DNA of 64,000 nt from the NCBI RefSeq assembly GCF_039548895.1, contig NZ_JBCLVG010000001.1; one strand, written 5' to 3'. The DNA comes from Orlajensenia stereocauli (GTDB taxonomy: Bacteria; Actinomycetota; Actinomycetes; Actinomycetales; Microbacteriaceae). The translations under genes and the position numbers were made by a program. Shown piece by piece: positions 58,801 through 64,000 of the stretch (within the stretch, counting starts at the first letter, position 1; every line of letters begins with the position of its first letter). The notes beneath the pieces were generated by a model. The model was given only the letters and a program-made list of their open reading frames with translations. It ran no database searches and was not told where the DNA came from.

Positions 58801-59624
58801 ACACGCTGCTCAGCGAGTACGCGGCCATGGGCTTCGAATACGGCTACTCCGTCGAGCGAGCGGATGCACTGGTGCTGTGGGAGGCCCAGTTCGGCGACTT
58901 CTCCAACGGGGCGCAGACCATCATCGACGAGTTCATCTCCTCGGCCGAGCAGAAGTGGGGCCAGCGCTCCAGCGTCGTGCTCCTGCTGCCGCACGGCTAC
59001 GAGGGACAGGGTCCCGACCACTCCTCGGCGCGCATCGAGCGCTTCCTGCAGCTCTGCGCCGAGAACAACATGACGGTCGCGCGTCCCTCGACGCCGGCGT
59101 CGTACTTCCACCTTCTGCGTCGTCAGGCCTACATGCGCCCGCGTCGCCCGCTCGTGGTGTTCACGCCGAAGGCCATGCTGCGGCTGCGCGGTGCGACCAG
59201 CGAGATCGCCGACTTCACGAGCGGTCGGTTCGAGCCCGTGATCGACGACGTGCGCATCGACGACAAGGCGGCCGTCAAGCGCGTCCTGTTCATGGCGGGC
59301 AAGGTCTACTACGACCTGCGCACCGAGCTCGAGAAGAACCCGAACCCCGAGATCGCCCTCGTGCGCCTGGAGCAGTACTACCCGCTCCCGGCCGCGGAGA
59401 TCAAGGACGTCGCCGCGCAGTACCCGAATGCCGAGCTGTACTGGATCCAGGACGAGCCCGAGAACCAGGGTGCATGGCCGTACTTCATCCTCGAGACCAG
59501 CAAGCTGGGCCCTCGGCCCGTCGGCGTCATCTCGCGTCCGGCATCCGCGGCCCCCGCAGCGGGTTCGGCCAAGCGTCACGCGGTGGAGCAGGCCGAGCTC
59601 ATCAAGCAGGCGCTCACGCTGTAG
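55824..59624 (+). CDS. kgd: Multifunctional 2-oxoglutarate decarboxylase/dehydrogenase E1, with E2-like domain (OdhA/Kgd type)
   Basis: This 1266-aa TCA-cycle enzyme fuses several parts. Residues 1-40 (FGANEWLVDEMYEQYV) match the actinobacterial N-terminus; residues 45-125 are a Pro/Ala linker; about 150-390 is an E2-type acyltransferase core (TYDHRVIQGAGSGEFLK); from about 410 the E1o part has IGMAHRGRLNVL, the thiamine-diphosphate motif FHVNGDDPEAVVRVAQLAYAYR...RRRGHNEGDDPS and LLPHGYEGQGPDHSSARIERFLQL. It decarboxylates 2-oxoglutarate to feed succinyl-CoA production. GTG start. Homologues are controlled by the FHA protein OdhI/GarA. A hairpin follows. Confidence 0.96.
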   Translation: MSSQLTGASSDEAASAEFGANEWLVDEMYEQYVVDKNSVDPAWWPVLETYHHQTQAKADAAARATADTPAGDQAAPTSEAPDTVPAASAAPAAPETQAAPAGQEAPASEPRPLTAPIPIIGSQPAARTTSVAPKPVPVPADVPITSPQSVIKDGAVEAPHDEISPLRGMAKSLATNMDASLTVPTATSVRTIPAKLMIDNRIVINNHLKRSRGGKISFTHLIGWALIQALKDFPSQNVYYEDVDGKPSIVKPAHIGLGIAIDIPKPDGSRALLVPAIKRADTMTFGEYLSAYEDLVSRARQNKLTADDFKGASISLTNPGGIGTVHSVPRLMRGQGCIIGAGALEYPAEFQGSSEKTLAGLAIGKTITLTSTYDHRVIQGAGSGEFLKIVHELLTGKRTFYSDIFAALRIPYAPIEWAPDISVDIASAIDKTARVQELINAFRVRGHLMADIDPLEYVQRSHPDLDISSHGLTFWDLDREFVTGGFGDKRSALLRDILGVLRDSYCRTTGIEYMHIQDPAQRAWVQAQVERKYEKPTHDEQMRILGKLNEAEAFETFLQTKYVGQKRFSLEGGESTIALLDQILQGAAEDGLDQVAIGMAHRGRLNVLTNIAGKTYGQIFQEFEGHMAGSGSGDVKYHLGTEGTFTGANGEEIGVYLAANPSHLEAVDGVLEGIVRAKQDRKPVGTFSTLPILIHGDAAMAGQGVVVETMQMSQLRAYRTGGTIHLVVNNQVGFTTPPTEGRTSIYSTDVGKTIQAPIFHVNGDDPEAVVRVAQLAYAYRQEFHRDVVIDLISYRRRGHNEGDDPSMTQPLMYNLIEAKRSVRKLYTEALVGRGDITEEEYEQAHADFQDRLERAFQETHAAQTTPITAIGEDDQSDASGEPETTGVSEQVVHLIGDAFNNKPSGFTVHNKLQQLLQKRLDMSRNGGVDWAFGELLALGSLLTEGTPVRFAGQDARRGTFVQRHAVLHDRTNGQEWLPLANLSQNQARFWIYDTLLSEYAAMGFEYGYSVERADALVLWEAQFGDFSNGAQTIIDEFISSAEQKWGQRSSVVLLLPHGYEGQGPDHSSARIERFLQLCAENNMTVARPSTPASYFHLLRRQAYMRPRRPLVVFTPKAMLRLRGATSEIADFTSGRFEPVIDDVRIDDKAAVKRVLFMAGKVYYDLRTELEKNPNPEIALVRLEQYYPLPAAEIKDVAAQYPNAELYWIQDEPENQGAWPYFILETSKLGPRPVGVISRPASAAPAAGSAKRHAVEQAELIKQALTL

Positions 59625-59652
59625 CGCACGGCGCCGCGTCCACGCGTCGAGC

Positions 59653-59694
59653 ACGAGAAGAGGCCGGTCCCATCAGGGAGCGGCCTCTTCTCGT
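59653..59694. terminator. Bidirectional terminator between kgd and the Pr6Pr gene
   Basis: A 14-bp perfect stem (ACGAGAAGAGGCCG / CGGCCTCTTCTCGT) with a 14-base loop that itself can pair (TCCC-ATCA-GGGA), between two convergent genes. T-rich context follows on the plus strand (TTCACGCTGG). Confidence 0.7.
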
Positions 59695-59704
59695 TCACGC
59701 TGGA

Positions 59705-60352
59705 TCAGGCGAGGGATGCCTCTTCCCGGCGCACCCGCGCGGCTCCGAGGGAATTTCCCAGCCAGCGGATCAGAACCGCCAGCACGAGGAAGCCCACGAT
59801 CATGACCGCACAGTACGCGGCCACTCCCCCATAGCCGTCCTGGAGCACCGGGCTGAAGAACGGGTACGGGTAGAAGCCGGTGACGGCACCGCGGATGAGC
59901 GAGTACGCCACGTAGACCGCCGGGAAGATCATCCAGTAGAACACCGAGCTCCACGGCAGCGGACGTCGCGGCGGCCAGATCAGCCAGTCGACGACGGCGG
60001 CGATCGGCACGATGAAGTGCACGACGGCATTCACCCAGGGGATCAGGCCGCCCAGGTCCACGTCGCGCAGCAGGGTGTTGAAGACCAGCCCGACGAAGGC
60101 GATGTAGACGACGGATGCACCCCGCACGGCGACATCCGACGTGCTCGGTGCGACACCGCGCAGCAGCCTGACGGCGCTCACGATGAACACGATGCTCACG
60201 ATGATGTTCGACAGGTTCGTGAAGTAACTGAAGAAGTTCACGATGCTGTGACCCCGCGGTAGCGTGACCGCGAAGAACTGCACCCCCACGGCTGTCAGGG
60301 ACAGCGCGGCGAAGAACAGGCGGAAGACGGCGGCGGCGATCCGAGAGCTCAT
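59705..60352 (-). CDS. Pr6Pr family membrane protein, 215 aa
   Basis: Six predicted helices, starting MSSRIAAAVFRLFFAALSLTAVGVQFF and with FFSYFTNLSNIIVSIVFI and YWMIFPAVYVAYSLIRGAVTGFYPYPFF, the pattern of Pr6Pr membrane proteins (PF04657-like). Their biochemical role is unknown to me. The ATG at 60352 has TAGATT 7 bases upstream. It lies 10 bases downstream of the MMPL gene on the same strand. Confidence 0.82.
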   Translation of the reverse strand: MSSRIAAAVFRLFFAALSLTAVGVQFFAVTLPRGHSIVNFFSYFTNLSNIIVSIVFIVSAVRLLRGVAPSTSDVAVRGASVVYIAFVGLVFNTLLRDVDLGGLIPWVNAVVHFIVPIAAVVDWLIWPPRRPLPWSSVFYWMIFPAVYVAYSLIRGAVTGFYPYPFFSPVLQDGYGGVAAYCAVMIVGFLVLAVLIRWLGNSLGAARVRREEASLA

Positions 60353-60359
60353 AGCTGAG

Positions 60360-60365
60360 AATCTA
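60360..60365 (-). promoter_or_regulatory. -10 element TAGATT, leaderless-type, for the Pr6Pr gene
   Basis: TAGATT, 7 bases (CTCAGCT), then the ATG at 60352. It overlaps the last codon of the MMPL gene. Confidence 0.5.
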
Positions 60366-62591
60366 TCGCCGCTCGGCGGCCTCCGGCTGCTCGGCGCGCC
60401 CCGGCTGCTCGGCGCGCGCCAGCTTCGACGGCCACCAGACTGCGCGCCCGATGTCGTAGGCGAGGGCAGGCACCAGCAGCGATCGCACCAGGAAGGTGTC
60501 GAGCAGCACTCCGAAGGCCACGATGAACGACAGCTGCACCAGGAACAGGATCGGCAGGACGCCGAGCGCGGCGAAGGTCGCGGCGAGCACGAGCCCGGCG
60601 GAGGTGATCACGCCGCCTGTCACGACGAGTCCGCGCAGGACCCCCACGCGGGCACCGTGCACGATCGCCTCCTCACGCACCCTGGTCATGAGGAAGATGT
60701 TGTAGTCCACCCCCAACGCGACCAGGAAGACGAACCCGAACAGCGGGACCGTCGGGTCGGCCCCCGAGAAGCCGAAGATGCCGTTGAACACCAGAGCGGA
60801 GACGCCCAGGGCAGCGCCGAACGAGAGCACGACCGTGGCGATGAGCAGCACGGGTGCGACGATGGAGCGCAGCAGCAGCATGAGGATCAGCAGGATCACG
60901 CCCAGCACGAGCGGAATGATGAGGTTGCGGTCGTGGATGGCCGCGTTCTTGGTGTCGAGCGCCACGGCGGTGGCACCTCCGACGAGCACGGGGTCTGCAT
61001 CCGTTCCCACAGACGCCAGCTGGTCGCGCAGGTCGGCGACGACGGCCTCGGCCTCGTCGGAGTCGCTGGCGTAGTCGAGCGTGGCGTTCAGCTGGATCTG
61101 CCCGTCGACGACAGTCGGCTCACCGGCGGGGGTTCCGGGAGGGCCGAGCGGCTGGATGCCGTCGGTCGTGACCGGGAGCGACCCGCTGGGCGAGTCCTCG
61201 GAGAGCACGGAGACGTCCGAGACGCCCTCGGTTCCGAGTGCGATGTCGGCGACCTCCTGCAGTGAGTCCTCGGGGGCGATGATGACGGCCGGGGTGCCGG
61301 AGCCACCCGGGAAGTGCTCGCCGAGCACGGCCTGGCCGTCGCGGGCCTGGGATTCACCGAGCACGAACTCGCTGGTGGGAACCCCGTCGGCCTTCAGCTG
61401 CGTCACGCCGAGGGCGAGCACGAGGAGGATGAGCGTCGAGACGATCCAGATGACACGCGGGCGCCTGGCCACGAGGCGCGCGACCCAGGGCCAGACGCCC
61501 TTCTTCGCGATCTCGTCGTCTGCGGCGGTGTGCGCGGCCACCTTCGGACGCACGGGCCAGAAGGCGACGCGACCGGCCCAGAGCAGCAGCGCAGGCAGCA
61601 GGGTCAGCGAGCCGAGCAGGGCGAACACGATGCCGATGGCAGCGACAGGCCCGAGGATCTTGTTGGAGTTCAGCTCGCTGGCGAGCAGCATGAGCAGCCC
61701 CGCGATCACAGTGCCGCCCGAGGCGAGGATGGGCTCCCACGCGCCCTTCAGGGCGGCGATGGTGGCATCCCACTTGCGCTCGTGCACGTGGAGAGCCTCG
61801 CGGTAGCGCGAGATGTAGAGCAGCGAATAGTCGGTGGCCGCTCCGATCACGAGGATGAACAGGATCCCCTGGGTCTGGCCGTTCAGCAGCAGGATGTCCG
61901 CCTTCGCGAGCGAGACGACCGCGAGCACGGCCGCGCAGAGCGACGACAGGCTGGTGCCGAGCACGATCACGGGCAGCAGCGGAGAGCGGTACACGATGAT
62001 CAGGATGATGAAGACGGCGAGCAGGGCGACGCCGAGCAGGATCCCGTCGATGCCGGAGAAGGCGCCGGCGAGATCCGTGGTGAAGCCGGCCGGTCCGGTG
62101 ACGGATGCCGTGAGCCCATCGACGGCGGTCTCGGCGATGCGCTCCCGCATCTCCCCCACGACGTCCTTCGTCTCGGCGGACGCGTCGACCTGCACGAACA
62201 GTTCGGCGGCCTCGCCGTCGTCGGAGACCACGGCGGGCGAGACGCCGTCGTCGATGACGCCGTCGATCCCCTGGAAGTACTCGGCGTCGGCGTCGATGGC
62301 CGAGTCATCCGCATCCGTCAACCCGCCATCGCGCTGGTAGACGACGATCGCCGGGATCACGTCACCGTCGCGGAAGCCCTCCTGCAGCTCCTGCACCTGC
62401 GTGGCCTCCGAGTCGGCCGGGAGGAACTGGGACTGGTCGTTCTCGACGACGCTGCTCAGTGAACCGAATGAGGCGCCGCCGGCACCGAACAGTCCGAACC
62501 AGACGAGGATCAGGACGGTCGGGAGGGTGACCCTCAGCCAGACCGGCACACGGGAGGACGACGGTGCTGCGGGTTTCTTGGAGGTGCTCAC
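60363..62591 (-). CDS. MMPL family RND-type transporter
   Basis: The 742-aa protein has two MMPL repeats of about six helices, each with an extracytoplasmic loop. Motifs: GAATDYSLLYISRYREAL in the first half and LGVDYNIFLMTRVREEAI in the second, both with the conserved Asp-Tyr of the proton relay. The C-terminus is short. Substrates in actinobacteria include lipids and siderophores; here unknown. The GTG at 62591 has TAGCAT 6 bases upstream, and a palindrome overlaps that promoter. Confidence 0.9.
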   Translation of the reverse strand: MSTSKKPAAPSSSRVPVWLRVTLPTVLILVWFGLFGAGGASFGSLSSVVENDQSQFLPADSEATQVQELQEGFRDGDVIPAIVVYQRDGGLTDADDSAIDADAEYFQGIDGVIDDGVSPAVVSDDGEAAELFVQVDASAETKDVVGEMRERIAETAVDGLTASVTGPAGFTTDLAGAFSGIDGILLGVALLAVFIILIIVYRSPLLPVIVLGTSLSSLCAAVLAVVSLAKADILLLNGQTQGILFILVIGAATDYSLLYISRYREALHVHERKWDATIAALKGAWEPILASGGTVIAGLLMLLASELNSNKILGPVAAIGIVFALLGSLTLLPALLLWAGRVAFWPVRPKVAAHTAADDEIAKKGVWPWVARLVARRPRVIWIVSTLILLVLALGVTQLKADGVPTSEFVLGESQARDGQAVLGEHFPGGSGTPAVIIAPEDSLQEVADIALGTEGVSDVSVLSEDSPSGSLPVTTDGIQPLGPPGTPAGEPTVVDGQIQLNATLDYASDSDEAEAVVADLRDQLASVGTDADPVLVGGATAVALDTKNAAIHDRNLIIPLVLGVILLILMLLLRSIVAPVLLIATVVLSFGAALGVSALVFNGIFGFSGADPTVPLFGFVFLVALGVDYNIFLMTRVREEAIVHGARVGVLRGLVVTGGVITSAGLVLAATFAALGVLPILFLVQLSFIVAFGVLLDTFLVRSLLVPALAYDIGRAVWWPSKLARAEQPGRAEQPEAAERR

Positions 62592-62597
62592 CCGCCA

Positions 62598-62603
62598 ATG
62601 CTA
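62598..62603 (-). promoter_or_regulatory. -10 element TAGCAT, leaderless-type, for the MMPL gene
   Basis: TAGCAT, 6 bases (TGGCGG), then the GTG at 62591. The operator-like palindrome at 62600-62614 overlaps it. Confidence 0.45.
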
Positions 62604-62614
62604 ACCGAGTTAGC
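62600..62614. promoter_or_regulatory. Palindrome GCTAAC-CGA-GTTAGC, candidate repressor operator
   Basis: A perfect 6-3-6 inverted repeat on top of the MMPL -10 element. TetR-type operators have this scale, and MMPL genes are often TetR-controlled, but no regulator gene is adjacent, so the binding protein is unknown. Confidence 0.5.
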
Positions 62615-62677
62615 TTCTCTGTGACGAAACGAATATACGCTGGGTGGCGTCGACGACAGAGCCGACGCGTGACCCGT

Positions 62678-62920
62678 CTAGTGCGTGGCCTGCAGCGAGC
62701 GCAGGCTCGCGAGGACCTGGGCGCGCAGCTCCTCGGGAGCCGCCTCCTTGCAGGCACGCTGCACGGCCTCGGTCAGCACGCGTCCGACGTGGTGCTCCGA
62801 CGTGCAGTCGGGGCAGTTCGCCAAGTGGTCGCGGATGTCCTGCGCATCGGCGCTGCACAACTCGTTGTGCAGGTACTCCTCGAGTTCGGCCTTGGCCTTG
62901 TCGCATCCACAGTCGGTCAT
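62678..62920 (-). CDS. rsrA: Zinc-binding anti-sigma factor, RsrA-type
   Basis: The 80-aa protein is a ZAS anti-sigma factor: CDKAKAELEEYLHNELCSADAQDIRDHLANCPDCTSEH holds the HxxxCxxC motif (HLANCPDC) plus upstream Cys. RsrA binds SigR and releases it on disulfide stress. It starts at an ATG overlapping the sigR stop by 4 bases, ensuring equal production. After the stop, a GCGTCG/CGACGC inverted repeat (62647-62668) may end transcription. Confidence 0.9.
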   Translation of the reverse strand: MTDCGCDKAKAELEEYLHNELCSADAQDIRDHLANCPDCTSEHHVGRVLTEAVQRACKEAAPEELRAQVLASLRSLQATH

Positions 62921-63531
62921 CTGCTGCTCCTGGTCTGGGCGGGGGGCGTCGTGCCGATGCCCTGCTCCGCCGCGTATTCGGCCAGTGATTCGCGAAGCAT
63001 TCGCCTGCCACGGTGCAGACGGCTCATCACTGTGCCGATCGGGGTCTTCATGATGTCGGCGATCTCCTGGTAGGCGAATCCCTCGACGTCAGCGAGGTAC
63101 ACAGCCAACCTGAAGTCCTCGGGGATGGCCTGGAGGGCATCCTTCACCGCGCTGTCCGGCAGGTGGTCGATCGCCTCGGCCTCGGCGGACCGGCTCGACA
63201 TGGCCGTCGTCGAGACGGCCCCGCCCAACTGCCAGTCCTCGAGCTCGTCGATCGTGCCCTGGTAGGGCTCGCGCTGCTTCTTGCGGTAGGTGTTGATGAA
63301 GGTGTTGGTGAGGATCCTGTAGAGCCACGCCTTGAGGTTCGTGCCCTGCTCGAACTGCGTGAAGGCGGCGAACGCCTTCACGAAGGTCTCCTGAACGAGA
63401 TCCGCGGCGTCAGCCGGGTTCTTGGTCATGCGCATGGCTGCTGCGTACAGCTGGTCCATGAAAGGCAGGGCCTGCTGTTCGAACAGTGTTCCGAGAGCGG
63501 GCTCGGATTCCTCGATTGGTTCCGGATTCAT
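62917..63531 (-). CDS. sigR: ECF sigma factor SigR (thiol-oxidative stress)
   Basis: The 204-aa ECF sigma factor has region 2 (FMDQLYAAAMRMTKNPADAADLVQETFVKAFAAFTQFEQGTNLKAWLYRILTNTFIN) and region 4 (AIPEDFRLAVYLADVEGFAYQEIADIMKTPIGTVMSRLHRGRRMLRESL). These match the SigR/SigH group tightly. The ATG at 63531 has TAGGAT 8 bases upstream (leaderless-type). The frame also stays open to 63654, which would add about 41 residues from a second, SigR-type promoter. It is co-translated with rsrA. Confidence 0.92.
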   Translation of the reverse strand: MNPEPIEESEPALGTLFEQQALPFMDQLYAAAMRMTKNPADAADLVQETFVKAFAAFTQFEQGTNLKAWLYRILTNTFINTYRKKQREPYQGTIDELEDWQLGGAVSTTAMSSRSAEAEAIDHLPDSAVKDALQAIPEDFRLAVYLADVEGFAYQEIADIMKTPIGTVMSRLHRGRRMLRESLAEYAAEQGIGTTPPAQTRSSR

Positions 63532-63539
63532 CACCGGCC

Positions 63540-63545
63540 ATCCTA
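63540..63545 (-). promoter_or_regulatory. -10 element TAGGAT for short SigR
   Basis: TAGGAT, 8 bases (GGCCGGTG), then the ATG at 63531, a housekeeping-type element. Confidence 0.4.
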
Positions 63546-63658
63546 GATGCTGACGCTCGGTGAGGGTCGACGGTGAGACTGATGCGACTGTCGCCGTATC
63601 GCGCTCGAGCACGCCTGTCACACTCACTGATGCCTCCATCCGTCGTTTCTCCACCGAC

Positions 63659-63664
63659 TATCGT
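63659..63664 (+). promoter_or_regulatory. -10 element TATCGT for aroA, leaderless-type
   Basis: TATCGT, 8 bases (GATAACCG), then the aroA ATG at 63673. It lies next to the -10 of the opposing SigR-type promoter (63666-63670). Confidence 0.4.
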
Positions 63665-63665
63665 G

Positions 63666-63693
63666 ATAACCGATGCTCATCTCGCGATATTCC
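63666..63693 (-). promoter_or_regulatory. SigR-dependent promoter (GGAAT-N18-GTTAT) reading toward sigR
   Basis: On the minus strand GCGGAAT (GGAAT at 63689-63693) is followed by exactly 18 bases and then GTTAT (63666-63670). This matches the SigR/SigH consensus GGGAAT-N18-GTT. It lies inside the first codons of the divergent aroA gene. The transcript would begin near 63658. Confidence 0.7.
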
Positions 63694-64000
63694 GCACCGG
63701 ACTTCAATCCCTACGGCGATGAAAGCCCCGACGATCCCGACGTGCTCTGGGTCGCGCCCGTGGCGACCGCCGGGGTGCGCTCCGTCGTCGCCCTGCCGGG
63801 GTCCAAGTCGCTGACCAACCGCGAGCTCGTCCTGTCCGCGCTGGCGGACGCTCCGTCCCGCCTGCGCGCTCCCCTGCACTCCCGCGACACGGCCCTGATG
63901 ATCGAGGCCCTGCGGTCTCTGGGCGTGAGCATCGAGGAGACGGCGGGAAGCAGCGGCTTCGGCCCCGACCTGGTCATCACGCCCGCCGACGAGCTCACCG
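63673..64000 (+). CDS. aroA: 3-phosphoshikimate 1-carboxyvinyltransferase (EPSP synthase), N-terminal part
   Basis: The gene runs off the window end with 109 codons present. The residues VALPGSKSLTNRELVLSALADAPSRLRAPLHSRDTALMIEALRSLGV match the start of EPSP synthase, with the phosphate-binding Lys-Ser in GSKSLTNR. The N-terminal extension (MLISRYSAPDFNPYGDESPDDPDVLW) is usual in actinobacteria. The ATG at 63673 has TATCGT 8 bases upstream. It makes a shikimate-pathway intermediate for aromatic amino acids. Head-to-head with sigR. Confidence 0.95.
   Translation, partial: MLISRYSAPDFNPYGDESPDDPDVLWVAPVATAGVRSVVALPGSKSLTNRELVLSALADAPSRLRAPLHSRDTALMIEALRSLGVSIEETAGSSGFGPDLVITPADELT

Noticed and set aside
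55851..59654. A 1267-codon open frame opposite the 2-oxoglutarate decarboxylase gene
   Set aside because: Striking in length, but it mirrors the sense gene codon for codon; its product is Asp/Val/Leu/Arg low-complexity with no domain. Strong third-position GC bias makes antisense stops rare.

Overview
The window is high-GC DNA (strong G/C third-position bias, few intergenic gaps) from the chromosome of an actinobacterium, most likely a member of the Microbacteriaceae. This is inferred from the gene set: an odhA/kgd-type fused 2-oxoglutarate decarboxylase, GuaB1, a sigR-rsrA pair next to aroA, DUF2993 and Pr6Pr proteins, a DUF222-HNH gene, DtxR/IdeR-type iron boxes and family-typical intergenic repeats. 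There are no insertion sequences, CRISPR arrays or phage genes. About 60 genes are packed with many 4-base ATGA/GTGA start-stop overlaps.

Layout. 1-4.5 kb: the end of a helicase gene, a small hypothetical, prmC, then cysK-cysE on the opposite strand, then prfA. 4.5-14.4 kb (minus strand): rho, thrB, thrC, hom, lysA, a DUF2993 membrane-anchored protein and argS, which together hold most of the threonine/lysine branch of the aspartate pathway. 14.4-18.9 kb (plus): a lipoprotein, tRNA-Arg(CCG) with a terminator, a Pcm-like methyltransferase, an arginase-fold protein, a flavoprotein disulfide-reductase relative and a small HExxH protein. 19-24 kb (minus): a siderophore-uptake locus with two iron boxes. 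24-33.5 kb: amidase, two short-chain dehydrogenases, a VOC protein, a GNAT acetyltransferase, ung, a peptidase E-like protein, a DUF222-HNH protein, a phosphoribosyltransferase and a membrane acyltransferase. 33.5-39.5 kb (plus): metY, metX and a three-gene signalling cluster (histidine kinase, membrane protein, LuxR-type regulator). 39.5-45.5 kb: an MFS exporter, a thiamine-binding-type protein, a membrane glycosyltransferase and a polar amino-acid ABC transporter. 45.5-48.3 kb (minus): an FMN-binding lipoprotein, ApbE flavin transferase and an NqrB/RnfD-like membrane flavoreductase, an apparent extracytosolic electron-transfer module. 48.5-55.6 kb: NAD(P)HX dehydratase, HAD protein, old yellow enzyme, VOC protein, two CNNM/CBS membrane proteins and GuaB1. 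55.8-64 kb: the 1266-residue 2-oxoglutarate decarboxylase, a Pr6Pr protein, an MMPL transporter, rsrA, sigR and the start of aroA.

The broadest signal is a TANNNT-like -10 element placed 6-8 bases before the start codon of about 25 genes on both strands, which predicts that much of this region is transcribed as leaderless mRNA. Other points of interest are a candidate SigR-dependent promoter placed to make a long SigR isoform, two -10 elements that overlap in a 23-bp divergent promoter (nnrD/HAD), a terminator between rho and prfA whose loop can pair with sequence beside the prfA ribosome-binding site, and several enzymes with changed catalytic residues.
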